A DNA stretch of 64,000 bases from Aulostomus chinensis (GCA_037954235.1 JBBMOA010000008.1:440001-504000), one strand, 5' to 3'. Shown: positions 12,241-24,660, numbered from the stretch's first letter. Notes: a model not told the origin generated them from the letters alone. A program made the numbers and translations.

Positions 12241-13220
12241 AAACTGCCGAGGCGTTGGGGATGCTCCTGGGGGATCCACCAGAAACATGAAGAGAGTCCT
12301 TGAGCTGTGGAAAAGGAGGCTCACAGAAGCAGAAAGACTTCTTTTGGCAAGGTATGGCAGAGGGACAGAGCCAAACCAAGGAGATCCTTTCCCTGAACTC
12401 CACCTGAATCCCCAGCTTGGTGAAGCCTCCAGTCCACTACTGGAGAAGGCCAGAGCAACAACCCTCCACACAGAGAACAAAAAGACCCTCTACTACAATT
12501 GCGTGAAGGTGATCTGCAGGAGAGAACTGGACAAGAGGGCAATGTGCGCATGGAGTGACAGGCTCAGTGGAGATGGAGCAGCTCCATGCTGGAAAGTCCC
12601 CCCACCCCCCCCAAAACCAGACGGCAGACCTCCAGTGGAGGATACTACACGGTGCCATTGCCTGCAACACCGTGGTCTCTGTCTTTAACCCTGCTGTGTC
12701 AAATGCCTGCCCATTTTGTGGTCACCCTGAAACAATTTTTAGGTTTTTATCGAGTGTGAGAGACTGTCGGGTTTCCTCACTCTTTTAGCTCAGGTTTTTA
12801 ACTTATTTAACGGGCAGTTCTCAGAGAACACGTTCATTTATGGTGTTTCAGGAAAGAAAATCAGGGAAAAGAAATGGCAGCTCCTCAACTTTGTGTCTGG
12901 CACAGCAAAGCTGGCCATATACGTGTTCAGGTCAGGACGCGGCCTCTGTGTGGCGCTGCAACGTGAGGTGCAGACTGAGGCTGGAGTTTGGTTTTTATAA
13001 AATGTCCGATGACCTGCAAACTTTTATCGAAACCTGGTGCCATAATGGTATTTTATGCGCTATTAAAGACAACAACATTTTACACTTTACTAAATTTTTA
13101 AAAAAACTAAATTAGTGACAAATTGTAGAAAAAGAATGTGTTTTAAATGTGTTGTTTTTAATCGTGCTTTAAGTGTGGAAACTACATTTCTCAAATAAAG
13201 TTGAGTTGAAAAATCAAATC
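12241..13220 (+). pseudogene. LINE ORF2 C-terminal region and 3' UTR, Tx1/L1-type
   Basis: The + strand carries the end of a LINE polyprotein: a helix-rich stretch (WKRRLTEAERLLLARYG), FPELHLNPQLGE, then LQWRILHGAIACNT and a C-x2-C zinc motif (NACPFCGHPETIF), continuing in shifted frames to a stop near 13,115. The 3' UTR ends with AATAAA-containing sequence near 13,200. It lacks the RT core. Together with the ORF1 remnant at 6.9-8.0 kb on the same strand, it could be the other end of one LINE split by gypsy insertions, but family identity between the two parts is an inference. Confidence 0.6.
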
Positions 13221-13304
13221 TTCTTCTTGTTTTGTTGTTGTTGTTATTCCCTGCAACACTTAACGGTTGTTGTTGAAAAAGTTAGTATTAGTAGTAATAG
13301 TAGC

Positions 13305-13307
<3 letters not shown>

Positions 13308-13353
<46 letters not shown>
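13308..13353 (+). repeat. (ATT)n microsatellite
   Basis: About fifteen ATT/TTA units in tandem between the LINE 3' end and direct-repeat copy B. Confidence 0.95.
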
Positions 13354-13354
<1 letters not shown>

Positions 13355-13371
13355 CATTATGTCATAATTTT

Positions 13372-13602
13372 ATAACATGAACCTGTGCTATTAAAGTCCC
13401 ATTGACGGTATTCACAGCCCCCCACCTGTCATTGTTTTTTCCCATTCATTTCTCTCTTGTGTCAAAACAAAGACTATAAGAGAAAATTTGATAATCTCCC
13501 ACAATCACTCACTCACAAAGAAGTGGAGCTTTTGATTCACCCCCTGAAAAATCTATTTCTTTATTTCTTTCAACAATGAGTAAATATTTACTAAACTTTT
13601 CA
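13372..13602 (+). repeat. 232-bp direct repeat, copy B
   Basis: Second copy of the segment at 5,475-5,706, same orientation. It ends exactly where the antisense L2 LINE 3' end begins (GGTCAAGTCAGTTTTATTTG), whereas copy A is followed by different sequence. This suggests the LINE inserted at the edge of copy B or that the breakpoint lies there. Confidence 0.85.
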
Positions 13603-15480
13603 GGTCAAGTCAGTTTTATTTGTATGACCAAACCCCAACCAAAGTTCTGTCCTGACTCTGTCCAAGTAGAGCAGGTCCAGCACCTCCCTCCTTCAATGAA
13701 CCTCCACCCAACAATTCTCCATCAGCAGCACATCCTGCAACAGCAGCCACCAGAACCTTCCTTTACCAGCAGGAAGGTGGAGCAGATCCAGGATCAGTGG
13801 GGACGGAGAGAGAGCAGGAGAGCAGGACAGAGACAAAGACAGAGAATGGAGGAGGACAGACAGAAGGAGAGAGAGGGACAGAGATAAAGAGAGAGAGAAA
13901 GGAGGAGAGACTGATGGACAGAGACAAAGACAGAGAATGGAGGAGGACAGAGAGACAGAAGGAAAGAGAGGGACAGAGATAAAGAGAGAGAGAGAAAGGA
14001 GGAGAGACTGATGGACAGAGACAAAGACAGAGAATGGAGGAAGACAGAGAGACAGAAGGAAAGAGAGGGACAGAGATAAAGAGAGAGACAAGAGGAGAGA
14101 CTGATAGACAGATGGGGACGTGAGCAGGTGGAGCTACAGGTGGCAGCTGGAGCCTCTTCAGGTCTGGAGCCTCCTCCAGCAGCACCAGGATCTGGGATGA
14201 GGGGAGAAGAAGAGGAGTCAGTAACACGTCTGAGGACAGGAGGAGGAGAGAGAAGCCCAGTGCATCATGGGAGATCCCAGCAGTCTGAGCCTATAGCAGC
14301 AGATCTAAGGGCCAGCCTAAGCAGTCCTGACTATGAGCCTGATCAACAAGGAGGTCTTAAGTCTGCTCTTAAACCTAGAGAGGGGGTTCGGGTCCTGGAC
14401 TGAAACTGGGAGACGGTTCCACAGGAGGGGAGCCTGATAGCTGAAGGCTCTGGCTCCATTCTACTGTTAGAACTCTAGGAACCAGCAGGAACCCTGCATC
14501 CTGGGAGTGAAGGGTTCTAGCTGGATCATAGGGGACTAGGAGCTCTGTCAGGGATGAAGGAACCTGATTGTTGAGGACTTTGATGGTAGAAGGAGAATTT
14601 TAAATTCTGTTCTGAATCTGACAGGGAGCCATGCAGAGAAGCAGTCCAGGAGAGACCTGGTCTCTGCTACCAGTTCTAGTCAGGGGGGCAGCAGCGTTCT
14701 GGACCAGCTGGAGAGTCTTTAGGGACTTGTTAGTCCAGCCTGGTAGGAGGGAGGTGCAGTAATCCAGCCTGGAAGTGACAAAAGCAGGGACTAGTTTTTC
14801 TGCGTCTTCTTGAGCCAGAATGTGTCTGATCTTAGCGATGTTACGTAGATGGAAGAAGGCGTCCTGGAGGTTTGTTGAATGTGGGAGTTAAAGGGTCCTG
14901 GTCAAAGAGAACTCCTAGGTTCCTACGGTGGTGCTGGGGGCCAGGGTGGTGCCATCCAGGGTACCTGTCTCATCAGATCAGGTGGTCCTCAGGTGTTTGG
15001 GCCCAGCACAAGAACTTCAGTTTATCAGAGTTTAATAAAGGAAATGATGGTCCTCCATGTTTCCTGTCCTTCAGACAGGCCTCCAGTTCAGTCAGCTGGT
15101 TTGTTCCATGTGGATCATTGATGAGTTCAGCTGAGTGTCGTCTGCATAGCAGTGAACATTAATGGAGTGTTTCCTGATCATGTGACCTAGAGGAAGCATG
15201 TACAGGATGAAGAGGACTGGTCCAAGCACAGAGCCTTGTGGAACACCAGAACTGACTGTAGTGGTCTCAGAGGAACCATCATTAACTAGTACCAACTGAG
15301 ATGACCTAGTTAATATGCCCTGAACCAGTTTAGTGTGGTTCCTTTAATACCAGTGACAGGTTCCAGTCTCTGTAGAAGGATATGGTGGTCAATGGTACCA
15401 AAGCTGCACTGAGATCTAATCAGACCAGCACAGAGACCAGTCCCTCATCTGGTACCAAATCATTTCAGTTTTAAGCTGCA
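13603..15480 (-). mobile_element. L2-like LINE, 3' half, antisense
   Basis: On the minus strand this is a 5'-truncated LINE. RT motifs lie at 15,295-15,092 (SGVPQGSVLGPVLFILYMLP, then HCYADDTQL with the catalytic Asp pair intact). A broken C-terminal region follows towards 14,400, and the 3' UTR runs down to 13,603. Many stops interrupt the RT frame outside that window. The + strand sequence (CAGCAGTCTGAGCCTATAGC and so on) is a dispersed repeat common in fish genomes. The 3' UTR contains a GA-rich minisatellite. A separate endonuclease fragment of similar type in the same orientation lies at 16,130-16,245. Confidence 0.75.
13817..14105 (+). repeat. GA-rich minisatellite, ~97-bp unit, three copies
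   Basis: The phrase ACAGAGACAAAGACAGAGAA recurs at about 13,818, 13,917 and 14,014, giving a period near 97 bp. Each unit has GGAGGAGGACAGA and AAAGAGAGAG sub-blocks. The minus-strand open frames rich in Leu and Ser across it come from the lack of stops in CT-rich sequence and are not genes. Confidence 0.85.
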
Positions 15481-15499
15481 GGGGGCCAGCAGGTGTGGT

Positions 15500-16105
15500 G
15501 GGTCTTTCCTGCCAGTATCTCAGGGTCTTGTTCATGAGTGAGGGTAGGATGGAGCTGGAGATTGACAGGGGGATGGGGCGGCGTCCGCAGTGATGGGGGT
15601 GCTAAACCAGTCTGTTGTGGTGGAGAGGGAGCTTAGCCAAAAGGAGAGACTCTCAGTTTACCTGTCAGTCTACGTTCCAACCCTCACCTGTGGTCATGAG
15701 CTCTGGGTAATGACTGAAAGAACAAGATCCTGAATACAAGCGGCTGAAATGAGTTTCCTCCTCAGGGAGGCTGGGCTCTCCCTTAGAGACAGAGTGAGAA
15801 GCTCAGTCCTTCAGGAGGGACTCAGAGTAGAGCTGCTGCTCCTCCAGGTAGAGGAGTCAGTGGAGGTGGTTCAGGTATCTGGTGAGGACGCCTCCCTCAG
15901 GAGGTGTTCCAGGCATGTCTGACCAGGAGGAGGCCTCAGGGCCGACCCAGGCCAGCTGAGGGATTACTGGGAACGCCTCAGGATTCCCCTGGAAGAGCTG
16001 GTGGAAGTGGCTGGGAGAGGACAGTCTGGGCTTCCTTGCTGAGGCTGCTGCCCTCACGACCCGGACCAACCAGATAAGAGGAGGAGGACAACAACGATTC
16101 ATTAC
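15500..16105 (+). pseudogene. RTE-like LINE C-terminus and 3' end
   Basis: Read + strand across several frames, the segment matches the end of a fish non-LTR element: sequence like the TYGHELWVMTERTRS region near 15,680-15,720, then a region equivalent to the GHLxRMPPGR...RPRGRPR block near 15,870-15,960, ending in AGATAAGAGGAGGAGGAC near 16,085. Stops and frameshifts occur every 30-60 codons. The placement in an RTE-like family is tentative; the element is certainly non-functional. Confidence 0.5.
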
Positions 16106-16129
16106 TACACTGGTGTCAACAATAACAGC

Positions 16130-16245
16130 AGCGCCATCTCCTGGGCCACAGCCTGGAGGAATGTGAGTGTTCCTGTGACTGGAGGAGTGGATTCATTCAG
16201 ACTAGCAGCCTCATCGTCACCAGCCAGGTTTCAGTGAGACAACTG
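16130..16245 (-). mobile_element. LINE endonuclease fragment, antisense
   Basis: The reverse complement of this stretch matches 280-400 nearly word for word (TGAAACCTGGCTGGTGACGA, AATCCACTCCTCCAGTCACA, GGAACACTCACATTCCTCCA). It is therefore a second copy of the same L2-like endonuclease segment, here inverted. Confidence 0.75.
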
Positions 16246-16498
16246 AGAAAATAGTGAGTAGCTGAAAAAATAAATGTGTTTCTTTAACTGGAAGCAAAAG
16301 ACTTCTGTTGATCAGATATTGTGTTGTGTGTTGTTGTGTGTTGTTGTGTGTTGTGTGTGTGCATTTAGTTGGCACTTTTGCAGTCTGCAGACAGGAAGAG
16401 AGACGATGACAAGATAAATGCAAACATCTGGCACATCACTTCTGTCTGGGGACTGTTCACAGTGGAGAAGCCTCAGAGGAATCCATGACTCATACGCA

Positions 16499-16502
<4 letters not shown>

Positions 16503-16560
<58 letters not shown>

Positions 16561-18860
16561 TACAAGACAAACACAACACACACAACACACGCAACACAAA
16601 CATACACAACACAAACACAACACACACACAACACAAACACAACATACACACAACACACAAATACAAAACAAACACAACCCACACAACTCAAACACAAAAC
16701 ACACACACAACGGACACACAGACACATAACACAAACACAAAACACACACAACACAAACACACACAAAACATACACAACCAACGCACACAACAAAAACACA
16801 ACACAAACACAACACACACAACACAAACATACACAACACAACTCACAAAACACACACAAATACAAAAAACAACACACAACACAAAACACACAAAACACAC
16901 ACACAAAACACAAACACAGACAAAAACCACACACAACACAAAACACACAAAACACACACACAAAACACAAACACAGACAAAAACCACACACAACACACAC
17001 AACACATACACACACAGAAAAACACAAACACAACACAGACACAAACACAAAACACACACAACACAAAACACAACACATAACACAAACACAGACACACACA
17101 ACACAAAAACACAAAACAAACACAACTCAAACAACACACAACACAGAAAAAACACAACACACACAGCACACACACAACACAAAACACAATACATACAACA
17201 CAAACACAAAAAACACAAAAACAACAACAACAACACACACAAAACACACACAACACAAAGACAGACAAAACACACACCCACAACACAAACACAACACACA
17301 ACACAAACACACACAGCACACACAGACACAAACACAAACATACACAACACAAACAAAACACATACAACTCAAACACAAAAACACACACAAAACACACACA
17401 GACACACACAACGCAAACACACACAGCACAAACACAACTCACACAACACACACACAAAACACAAACCACACAAACACAAACACACACAACACAAAACACA
17501 CACACAAAGCAAACACAGACAAAACACACACAACACACACAATACAAACACAAACACAGAAAAAACACAAACACATACAACACAAACACAACACAGACAC
17601 AAACCACACTCAGACATAACACAAACACACACAACACAAACACACACAACACAAACACAACACACACAACACAAACACACACAACACAAACACACACAAC
17701 ACATATGCAACCAAGACACATACACAAAACACAAAACACAAACACACACAAAAACGCAACAACAACACAACACAAACACACAAAATACAAATACAACACA
17801 CATACACACAACACACACAAACACTAAACACACAAAACAAACACACAGAACACAAACACACAGAACACAAACACAACACACACACAAAACACATACACAC
17901 AAACACACAAAACAAACACACACAATAAAAACGCAAGAAAAACACAACACAAACACACACAACACAACACACACAACACAAACAAACAACACACACCACA
18001 CAAACACACACAAAACATACGCAACCAACACACACATCACAAACATACAACATACACACAAAAACAAAAAACACACACAACACAAACACACACAACACAA
18101 ATGCAACACACACATCACAAACAAACACAACACAAAAACACAACACACACACAAACACCACAAACACAAAACAAACACACACAACATAACATGCTTATGT
18201 TGTACGTCGCTTTGGACAAAATGTCTGTTATTGTCTGCTAAATGAAATTGTAGAATTGTAGAATTGTAGAAAAACACAAACACAACACACACACAACACA
18301 AACACACAACACACACACAACACACACACACAACAGACAAATACAACACAAACAAAACCCACACAAATAAAACACAAACACAAAACACACAACACAAAAA
18401 CAACACACACAAACACATAACAAAAACACACACAACACAAACGTCACAAACACAACACACAAATACAACACAAACAACACACACACAACACAAACACAAA
18501 ACGCACACAACAATAACACACACAAACACACACAACACAAATACAACACAAACACAACACACACACAACACAAACACACACAACACACACAACACAAAAA
18601 ACATACACAAATACAACAGACACAACACACACAAAACACACACACAACACACACACAGACACAACACAAACACACACAACGCAAACACAAAACACACACA
18701 CACACAACACACACACAGACACAACACAAACACACACACAACACACATAACATAAACACACACAACACATACACAACCAACACACACAACACAAACACAC
18801 AGCACAAACACATAACATACACACAAACACAAAACACACCACACAAACACAACACACAAA
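16503..18860 (+). repeat. Long CA-rich simple-sequence block (~2.36 kb)
   Basis: Begins as a pure (CA)n tract of about 54 bp, then becomes an imperfect mixture of ACAC, AACAC and AAACAC words for more than 2.3 kb. Almost no other sequence is present except the L2 tail at 18,186-18,270 and one CATATGCAACCAAGAC-type interruption. A 586-codon + strand frame and long minus-strand Cys/Val frames exist only because the repeat words lack stop codons. Sub-blocks repeat locally (for example at about 16,880-16,980), so the tract probably grew by unequal exchange or slippage. Confidence 0.95.
18186..18270 (+). mobile_element. L2 3'-tail insertion inside the CA block
   Basis: TTATGTTGTACGTCGCTTTG, then GACAAAATGTCTG and TGCTAAATGAAATTG followed by three TGTAGAAT units. 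This is the 3' terminal part of the same L2 tail seen at 4,400-4,472, with CA-repeat on both sides. The tail is extremely short (about 85 bp), as expected for a severely 5'-truncated LINE or a SINE that shares the tail. Confidence 0.85.
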
Positions 18861-19605
18861 GCTCAACTGCTCAGATTGGTATGTTGTGTAAAAATCGATG
18901 TAATCACCATTGAATAATGAAAGAAACACGTATCAAGTCGAAAGGATTTTTGTCATCAAAAGCATAAAAACCATGACAAAAACACTCAGAATCTCAGGAG
19001 GCATGCTTATTTTCAGGAGCTGTCTGTTTCACTTCCTCTCACTCGCCTTCAAAGATCCTCGCCTCACCCGAGCTGAGTGAGTCGGTCCCACGCCGCCGTG
19101 GAGAGTTTGGAAGTTAAAAGCCGGTGTTTATTGTTTCTAAAGGAATGTGAGAATGTAGAGACAGTTGGTGCCACTGCTGTCTTTTGAAGTGCAATCTCTG
19201 TTTATCTTTCTGCAGGGTTTTACTTTACATCGGAGGATGCTCTAAAAGAATCTTATCACATTTGAGTGTGAAACAAACATCAGCTGCGTTACGCTGCGCT
19301 CTCATCATAATTGCACTGTGAAAGACCCCTTAACTTTTTCAAAGATGTGACTGGTGGAAATAAATTGGACATGACACGTGACAACAGGGTCTAGACAGGT
19401 ACACAGGAGCAGCAGTCGCCTGCTGATGAAAATATGACTGCCGATGTGTGCTGAAAGGGTTCGTTCTTTAATTCTTCAACAGCCTCAGCGCTCCCACCAG
19501 GAGGCTGGGACGTTCTCACATTCTCATACCTAAAAGAGACACATCTGGAAGAGAAATGCTCTCACAGACGGCTGCACAAGCACCATCATTCATGATTTTA
19601 ATTTT
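18861..19605. other. Unassigned non-coding stretch
   Basis: No open frame with recognisable motifs, no clear repeat structure. Base composition is ordinary. Confidence 0.4.
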
Positions 19606-20116
19606 TTGGGGAGATAGGCTCCACCCCCACCACCCTTAACAGGAGAAGAGGGAGAACATGGATGGATGATGGATGGATGGACGGATGGAATGATGGAGGG
19701 ATGGATAGATGGATGGATGATGGAGGGATGGACAGATGGATGGATGGAATGATGGATGGATGATGAATGGATGGATGATGGATGATGAATGGATGGATGA
19801 TGGATGATGGATGGATGGATGAATGGATGGATGGACGATGGATGGATGATGGACGGATGGATGATGGATGGATGGATGATGGATGATGAATGGATGGATG
19901 ATGGATGGATGGATGGATGATGAATGGACGGATGGATGATGAATGGACGGATGGATGGATGATGGACGGATGGATGGATGGATGGATGATGGATGGATGG
20001 ATGGATGGATGATGGATGGACGGACGGATGGATGATGGATGGATGGATGGATGATGAATGGATGGATGATGGATGGATGGATGATGGATGGATGATGGAT
20101 GGATGAATGGATGGAA
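19606..20116 (+). repeat. GATG tetranucleotide array with a short SINE-like head
   Basis: GATAGGCTCCACCCCCACCA and AGGAGAAGAGGGAGAACATG at 19,612-19,660 equal the 3' end of the SINE-like repeat at 32,649-33,017. They are followed by about 460 bp of GATG/GATGATG words with occasional GACG and GAATG variants. So this is a GATG-tailed repeat whose tail expanded. The 183-codon His/Pro/Ser frame on the minus strand is an artefact of the array. Confidence 0.85.
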
Positions 20117-20529
20117 CTGGCAGTGGTGGGGGTGGAGCTATCAGGCCAGCTCACTTCCTCCGACTGTATTTCAAATGCTTTCATCAAGAGTTTTACAGCA
20201 GCAGCCAGGACAAGCAGATGAACTGTAAAACATTTTTATCTGCGTACAACAAGAACAAGACCATGCACTGGATCATCTTGACCTCTGATGTCCGTCAACA
20301 TGTGACATCTCAGTATTCAACCTTGTTCCTGCAGCAAGTTCCTCTCAAACCATGGCAGGAACTTTTCAAACAGAAAATGGCCAAAAGTGACTGGTTTGCT
20401 CTATGTTTCCATGGCAACAGCTCACTTCACCAATTAGAATCACCCACAGACACACTTAAGGGTTGTGGGTGGTGTTTTTGTACTATCTCTACTACTTGTC
20501 GTAGTTATAGTAAGTTTGTTAATGTGTTT
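20117..20529. other. Unassigned stretch upstream of the L2 LINE
   Basis: A 146-codon frame (20,107-20,547) shows no motif I can assign. Either undefined LINE 5' sequence or unique DNA. Confidence 0.3.
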
Positions 20530-22440
20530 TTCTTCAAACAAGGATGAATTGAGAGGAGCTGAACCCATCTACTCCACTGACCACTGCAACTCCCTGATGT
20601 CATTCTTCAACAACAAAATCACCGACATCCACCAGCAACTTGCCCCTCTCTCATCCGGTTCAACACTATTTGCTCCCCGCCTTTCAGTGCCCCTGTCCTG
20701 CTTCCAACTCCCCTCTGCCACTGTTCTATCAAAAATCATCCGGACATCCAAGCCATCTACCTGCCAACTTGACCCCCTGCCTTCCTCCCTGGTCATAGCT
20801 TCCCTCCCCTCCCTGTTACCTCTGATAACAACCATTGTTCATTCCTCCCTCACTTCCGGTCATGTTCCTTCATCTCTCAAATCTGCCGCTGTCACCCCTT
20901 TACTGAAAAAACCTGGTCTAGACCCCAACATTTTCAATAACCTCTGTCCCATTTCAAACTTGCCATTTCTCTCCAAAATCCTGGAAAAAGCAGTGACATC
21001 CCAGCTTCAGGCACACCTCTCCAACAATAACCTATATGAACAGTTTCAATCCGGATTCCGCCCCCACCATAGCACAGAAACTGCACTCATCAAAATCACT
21101 AATGACCTTCTAATGGCAGCTGACACCGGACTATTATCCATCCTCATCCTTCTCGATCTGAGCGCGGCTTTCGACACCATCTCCCACTCCATCCTCCTTG
21201 AACAACTCATCTCCATTGGACTTTCAGACACACCCCTAAAATGGTTTCAATCCTATCTCTCTGGCCGCACGCAGTTTATCCAGCTGAAGAACTTCACGTC
21301 CCATCACTCCCCCCCCCTCCTCTGGTGTTCCCCAGGGCTCCGTCCTTGGCCCCATTCTATTCATCATCTACCTCCTCCCTCTTGGACAGATTTTCCGTAA
21401 ACATAATATCCATTTCCATTGTTACGCGGACAACACCCAGCTCTATGTTTCCACCAAACCCTCTTCCACCCTCCCGCCCCCCTCCCTCAGTGCCTGCCTA
21501 CAAGACATCAAATCCTGGTTCACCTCAAATTTCCTCAAACTGAACTGCAATAAAACCGAGATAGCCCTCATTGGCAACAAGTCCACACTCAGCAAACATC
21601 CCGGTTTCACCCTCACCATTGACAACTCCTCTGTTTCCCCCTCCCCTCAGGTTAAGAGTCTGGGTGTCGTCCTCGACAGCACCCTATCATTTCAGTCACA
21701 CATCAACAACACCATCCGGTCCGCCTATTTCCACCTCCGTAACATCAGACGCCTTCGCCCCTCACTCACTCCCAACAGTGCCGCTATTCTAGTCCATTCC
21801 CTGGTCACTTCCCGTCTGGACTACTGTAACTCCCTCCTGTTTGGTCTCCCGCACAAACTCCTCCGTAAACTCCAACTGGTCCAGAACGCTGCCGCCCGCA
21901 TAGTTACAAAAACCCCTGCCATCTGTCACATCACCCCTGTTCTACACAAACTCCACTGGCTCCCCATCAAATTCCGCATTGACTATAAAATCCTCCTCCA
22001 CACCTTCAAGTCCATCCACAACCTCGCCCCTCCATACCTGTCTGATCTTCTCCACATCAATATCCCAACCCGGTCTCTTAGGTCTTCCTCTTCCCTCAGC
22101 CTAACCGTTCCTTCAGCCCGTCTCTCCACCATGGGGGCACGAGCCTTCAGCCGCTCGGCCCCCCACCTCTGGAACTCACTCCCCCCTGACCTCAGAAACT
22201 CTGAATCCATAGACTCTTTTAAATCACACCTCAAAACCCACCTCTTCAGACAGGCCTATGAATCTGTGTAGTTTGCTCTGCTCCAAAATGATTGTTGCTT
22301 TTTTCATTTTGCTTTTATGATTTGCACTGTTTTGCTATGTTTTGCACTGTTTGCCCTGTTTTTAACCTTGTACGGCGACCTTGAGTGTCCTGAAAGGCGC
22401 CTTAAATAAAATGTATTATTATTATTATTATTATTATTTA
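20530..22440 (+). pseudogene. L2-clade LINE reverse transcriptase, near-complete RT, inactivated
   Basis: Encodes an L2-type RT: linker (QLDPLPSSL), RT1-2 (LKSAAVTPLLKKPGLDP, PISNLPFLSKILEKAV), RT3 (QSGFRPHHSTETAL), RT4 with the first Asp (LLDLSAAFDTISH), RT5 in a second frame, then LxSLGVVLDS, SRLDYCNSLLFGLP and LWNSLPPDLRNSES, stop at 22,268. A frameshift in a C-run near 21,312 splits the frame. The catalytic box reads YADN (21,423-21,434) where YADD is expected, which fits a single G-to-A change. The 3' UTR has AATAAA and an ATT-repeat tail at 22,409-22,438, the usual L2 ending. The endonuclease domain is absent, so the copy is 5'-truncated. Confidence 0.9.
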
Positions 22441-24660
22441 TCAACCTCCTTGCTGATGCTGCACCTCCATGGAGAGCAAGAGCAGGATTTTACCTTCCAG
22501 AATCCACGTGAGTGTTCCCCCTGGGGTTGAGAGAAAACTTTAACAAACCTCGCTACTGATCTCTGGTTACAATTTTCAGCCTGTGGGACTGCAGTCGTGG
22601 AGCTGTGCCTACCGGCACAAACATCTCCACTGAGCCACTCTGGCTTTAACAAGGCTGTTGGGGTTACTGCACCTGTTAGCGGACGGCCTGTTAGCATGAA
22701 GCTGGCACATTTCCACTTCTGGCTGTGAACAAACGGGAGCCTGTGTGACTGTGTGTTCACACCGGACGCGAATTTGCACATTCACGCAAACAGTTTCCAT
22801 TTAAAGTCTATGCAAACGCGCAAATGACGTGAATTTCAGTCTGGCGGCGAAATATTCACCATTTGTGCAAGTTGAAAATATTGAACTTTGGCGAAAAATT
22901 CGCGTCAAGACAGCCAATCAGCATTGAGGATGTCCCGACATCACGGCTGACTGTGACTGACAAGATGGTGGCCAAGTTGATTGTGGCTATGTGTGGAAAC
23001 CCGGTGCGAAATGACACTATGTGTCAAAATTACAAGAACCGGTTGAATAAATTGGTGTCCATTCATTACATTCTGTCACCGATCCTAGCTAGCAGGTCGT
23101 CAAACTGGCCAGTCGTCATCCGAAAGTACCGCTTGAAGTACCGAGATGGTGTTGACGGCGTTTAGTTTTCCGACATATTTCTAACTTCCACGGCAGGTAC
23201 AACGTAACAGTTCTGGAGGCACTATGCTAAAGCTGGCAATTAAAATTCCTACGACTAAATGGTACCGCAGCAGGCCTGATGCGATGCTTGGGTTTGTAGA
23301 GGTCCAAAACTTAGTGACCGCTTCACTCTTCAGCAAACAAAATGAATGGATAGTACCTGAATCTTTGTGTCCGTCTCGTTCTCTGGCATTCACAGGGGCA
23401 GGCTTGACCTCCGATTTGCTATCCCACATGGACTCTGTCTCTTTCTCCTCCACGATGCCAGCGCCTCACGAGTGAAAGTCCTTGGTGCTCCTTGCTCTTC
23501 TGGGTGTTTTCTCTGTCTCCAGGTCGAAAACAGCACTAAAACCCTCAAGTGGTTCAACTGAGGGAGTTAAACTTCAACAAGAAAAACTCCGACCAGTGGT
23601 AATGACCTGGCGCGGGTCTATACTCCAAAGTGGCGAAGAATTAGCATTAGCATTAGCCTTAGCAGCAGCACAAACGAAACAGTCTGTGAACCTCGTGCAG
23701 AAATCCTTCCCGTTTCTCCCCAGGCACTCCATCACTCTCCTCTATGGCTGTTGTGCAAACAACCACAAATGACACACTTAACCTTGGTGCGTACACTCTT
23801 GCTAAAACTCCGAAAAACTCTGAGTCTCATTCACTCTATCGGCATCACTCATAGCTCGTCCCTCCTTCTCTCTTGTCCTCCCAAAAAAACCCTCAGAACT
23901 CAAGTTCGTCCAGTTGCCTTTTCCCCCATAAAGGCTGATTACGATTTTTTACAAACACACAACTTGTAAATAAAATAATGAACATGCAATAATTTTTAAA
24001 CTGCTTTTATCAACATTTTATTCTTAATATTTTAACCACACTATTTCAATGAATTTCAACTCTATTAATCTCACTATTTATTACTTTTAAAACTAAACTA
24101 CCCTACAAGTTTTATTTATTATTTTTTATAACCAGGTTACAGTAACAAAAGACTTTTTCCATTCTTCTCTACTTAGAAGTCATCTTATTTTTCTTTAAAT
24201 ATGCAGCACACCCCTTAACATTCCCCTCAAACTTTCTTCATAACAATATGATAATAAATAACTAAGTTAGATACAAATTGGCACTACACTGCATAGCCAT
24301 AAGGCTGCAGACACTGGCAGCTAGCTAACTAGCAGCTGGCTAACTAGCGGCTAACAAACTCTAAATTGAAATGTAGACCTAGCAGCTAGCAGGAACCTAA
24401 CTGAATCATACCATAATTTAATCTAATTGTATATTGTTTGAGAAGCTGGATTCACTTAAAACTAAAACGTCAACATGACTCAAACTTGAGGTGGTCTGTA
24501 ATGGAAACAATGAGTCACTTTTGAGTAAAGGAGATGGGACGTTAGCCAATGTCAAGTTAAATAGAATGAACTAGCGAGATCTCACATTACTAACTTCTCC
24601 TTGTGCAGCCTGAACTGCCAAATAAAATCAGACTTGGTCCTGGATCTAAGGTCCAGGGAT
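22441..24660. other. Unassigned DNA with a MITE-like fragment
   Basis: Holds no recognisable gene. At 22,765-22,775 and 22,896-22,906 an 11-bp inverted pair (GACGCGAATTT / AAATTCGCGTC) brackets about 120 bp, which resembles the ends of small Harbinger-like MITEs; I see no clear target duplication. From about 23,930 to 24,300 the DNA is AT-rich. The short frames at 22,863-23,165 and 23,181-23,475 show no motif. Confidence 0.35.

Noticed and set aside
16485..18245. 586-codon + strand open frame and long Cys/Val frames on the other strand
   Set aside because: They follow purely from stop-free CA-rich repeat words; no non-repeat domain, and the C-terminus is the L2 tail.
19636..20187. 183-codon minus-strand His/Pro/Ser protein
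   Set aside because: Translation of the GATG array.
23181..23475. Overlapping frames on both strands as a small host gene
   Set aside because: No recognisable motif, no splice context, and frames of this size are expected by chance.
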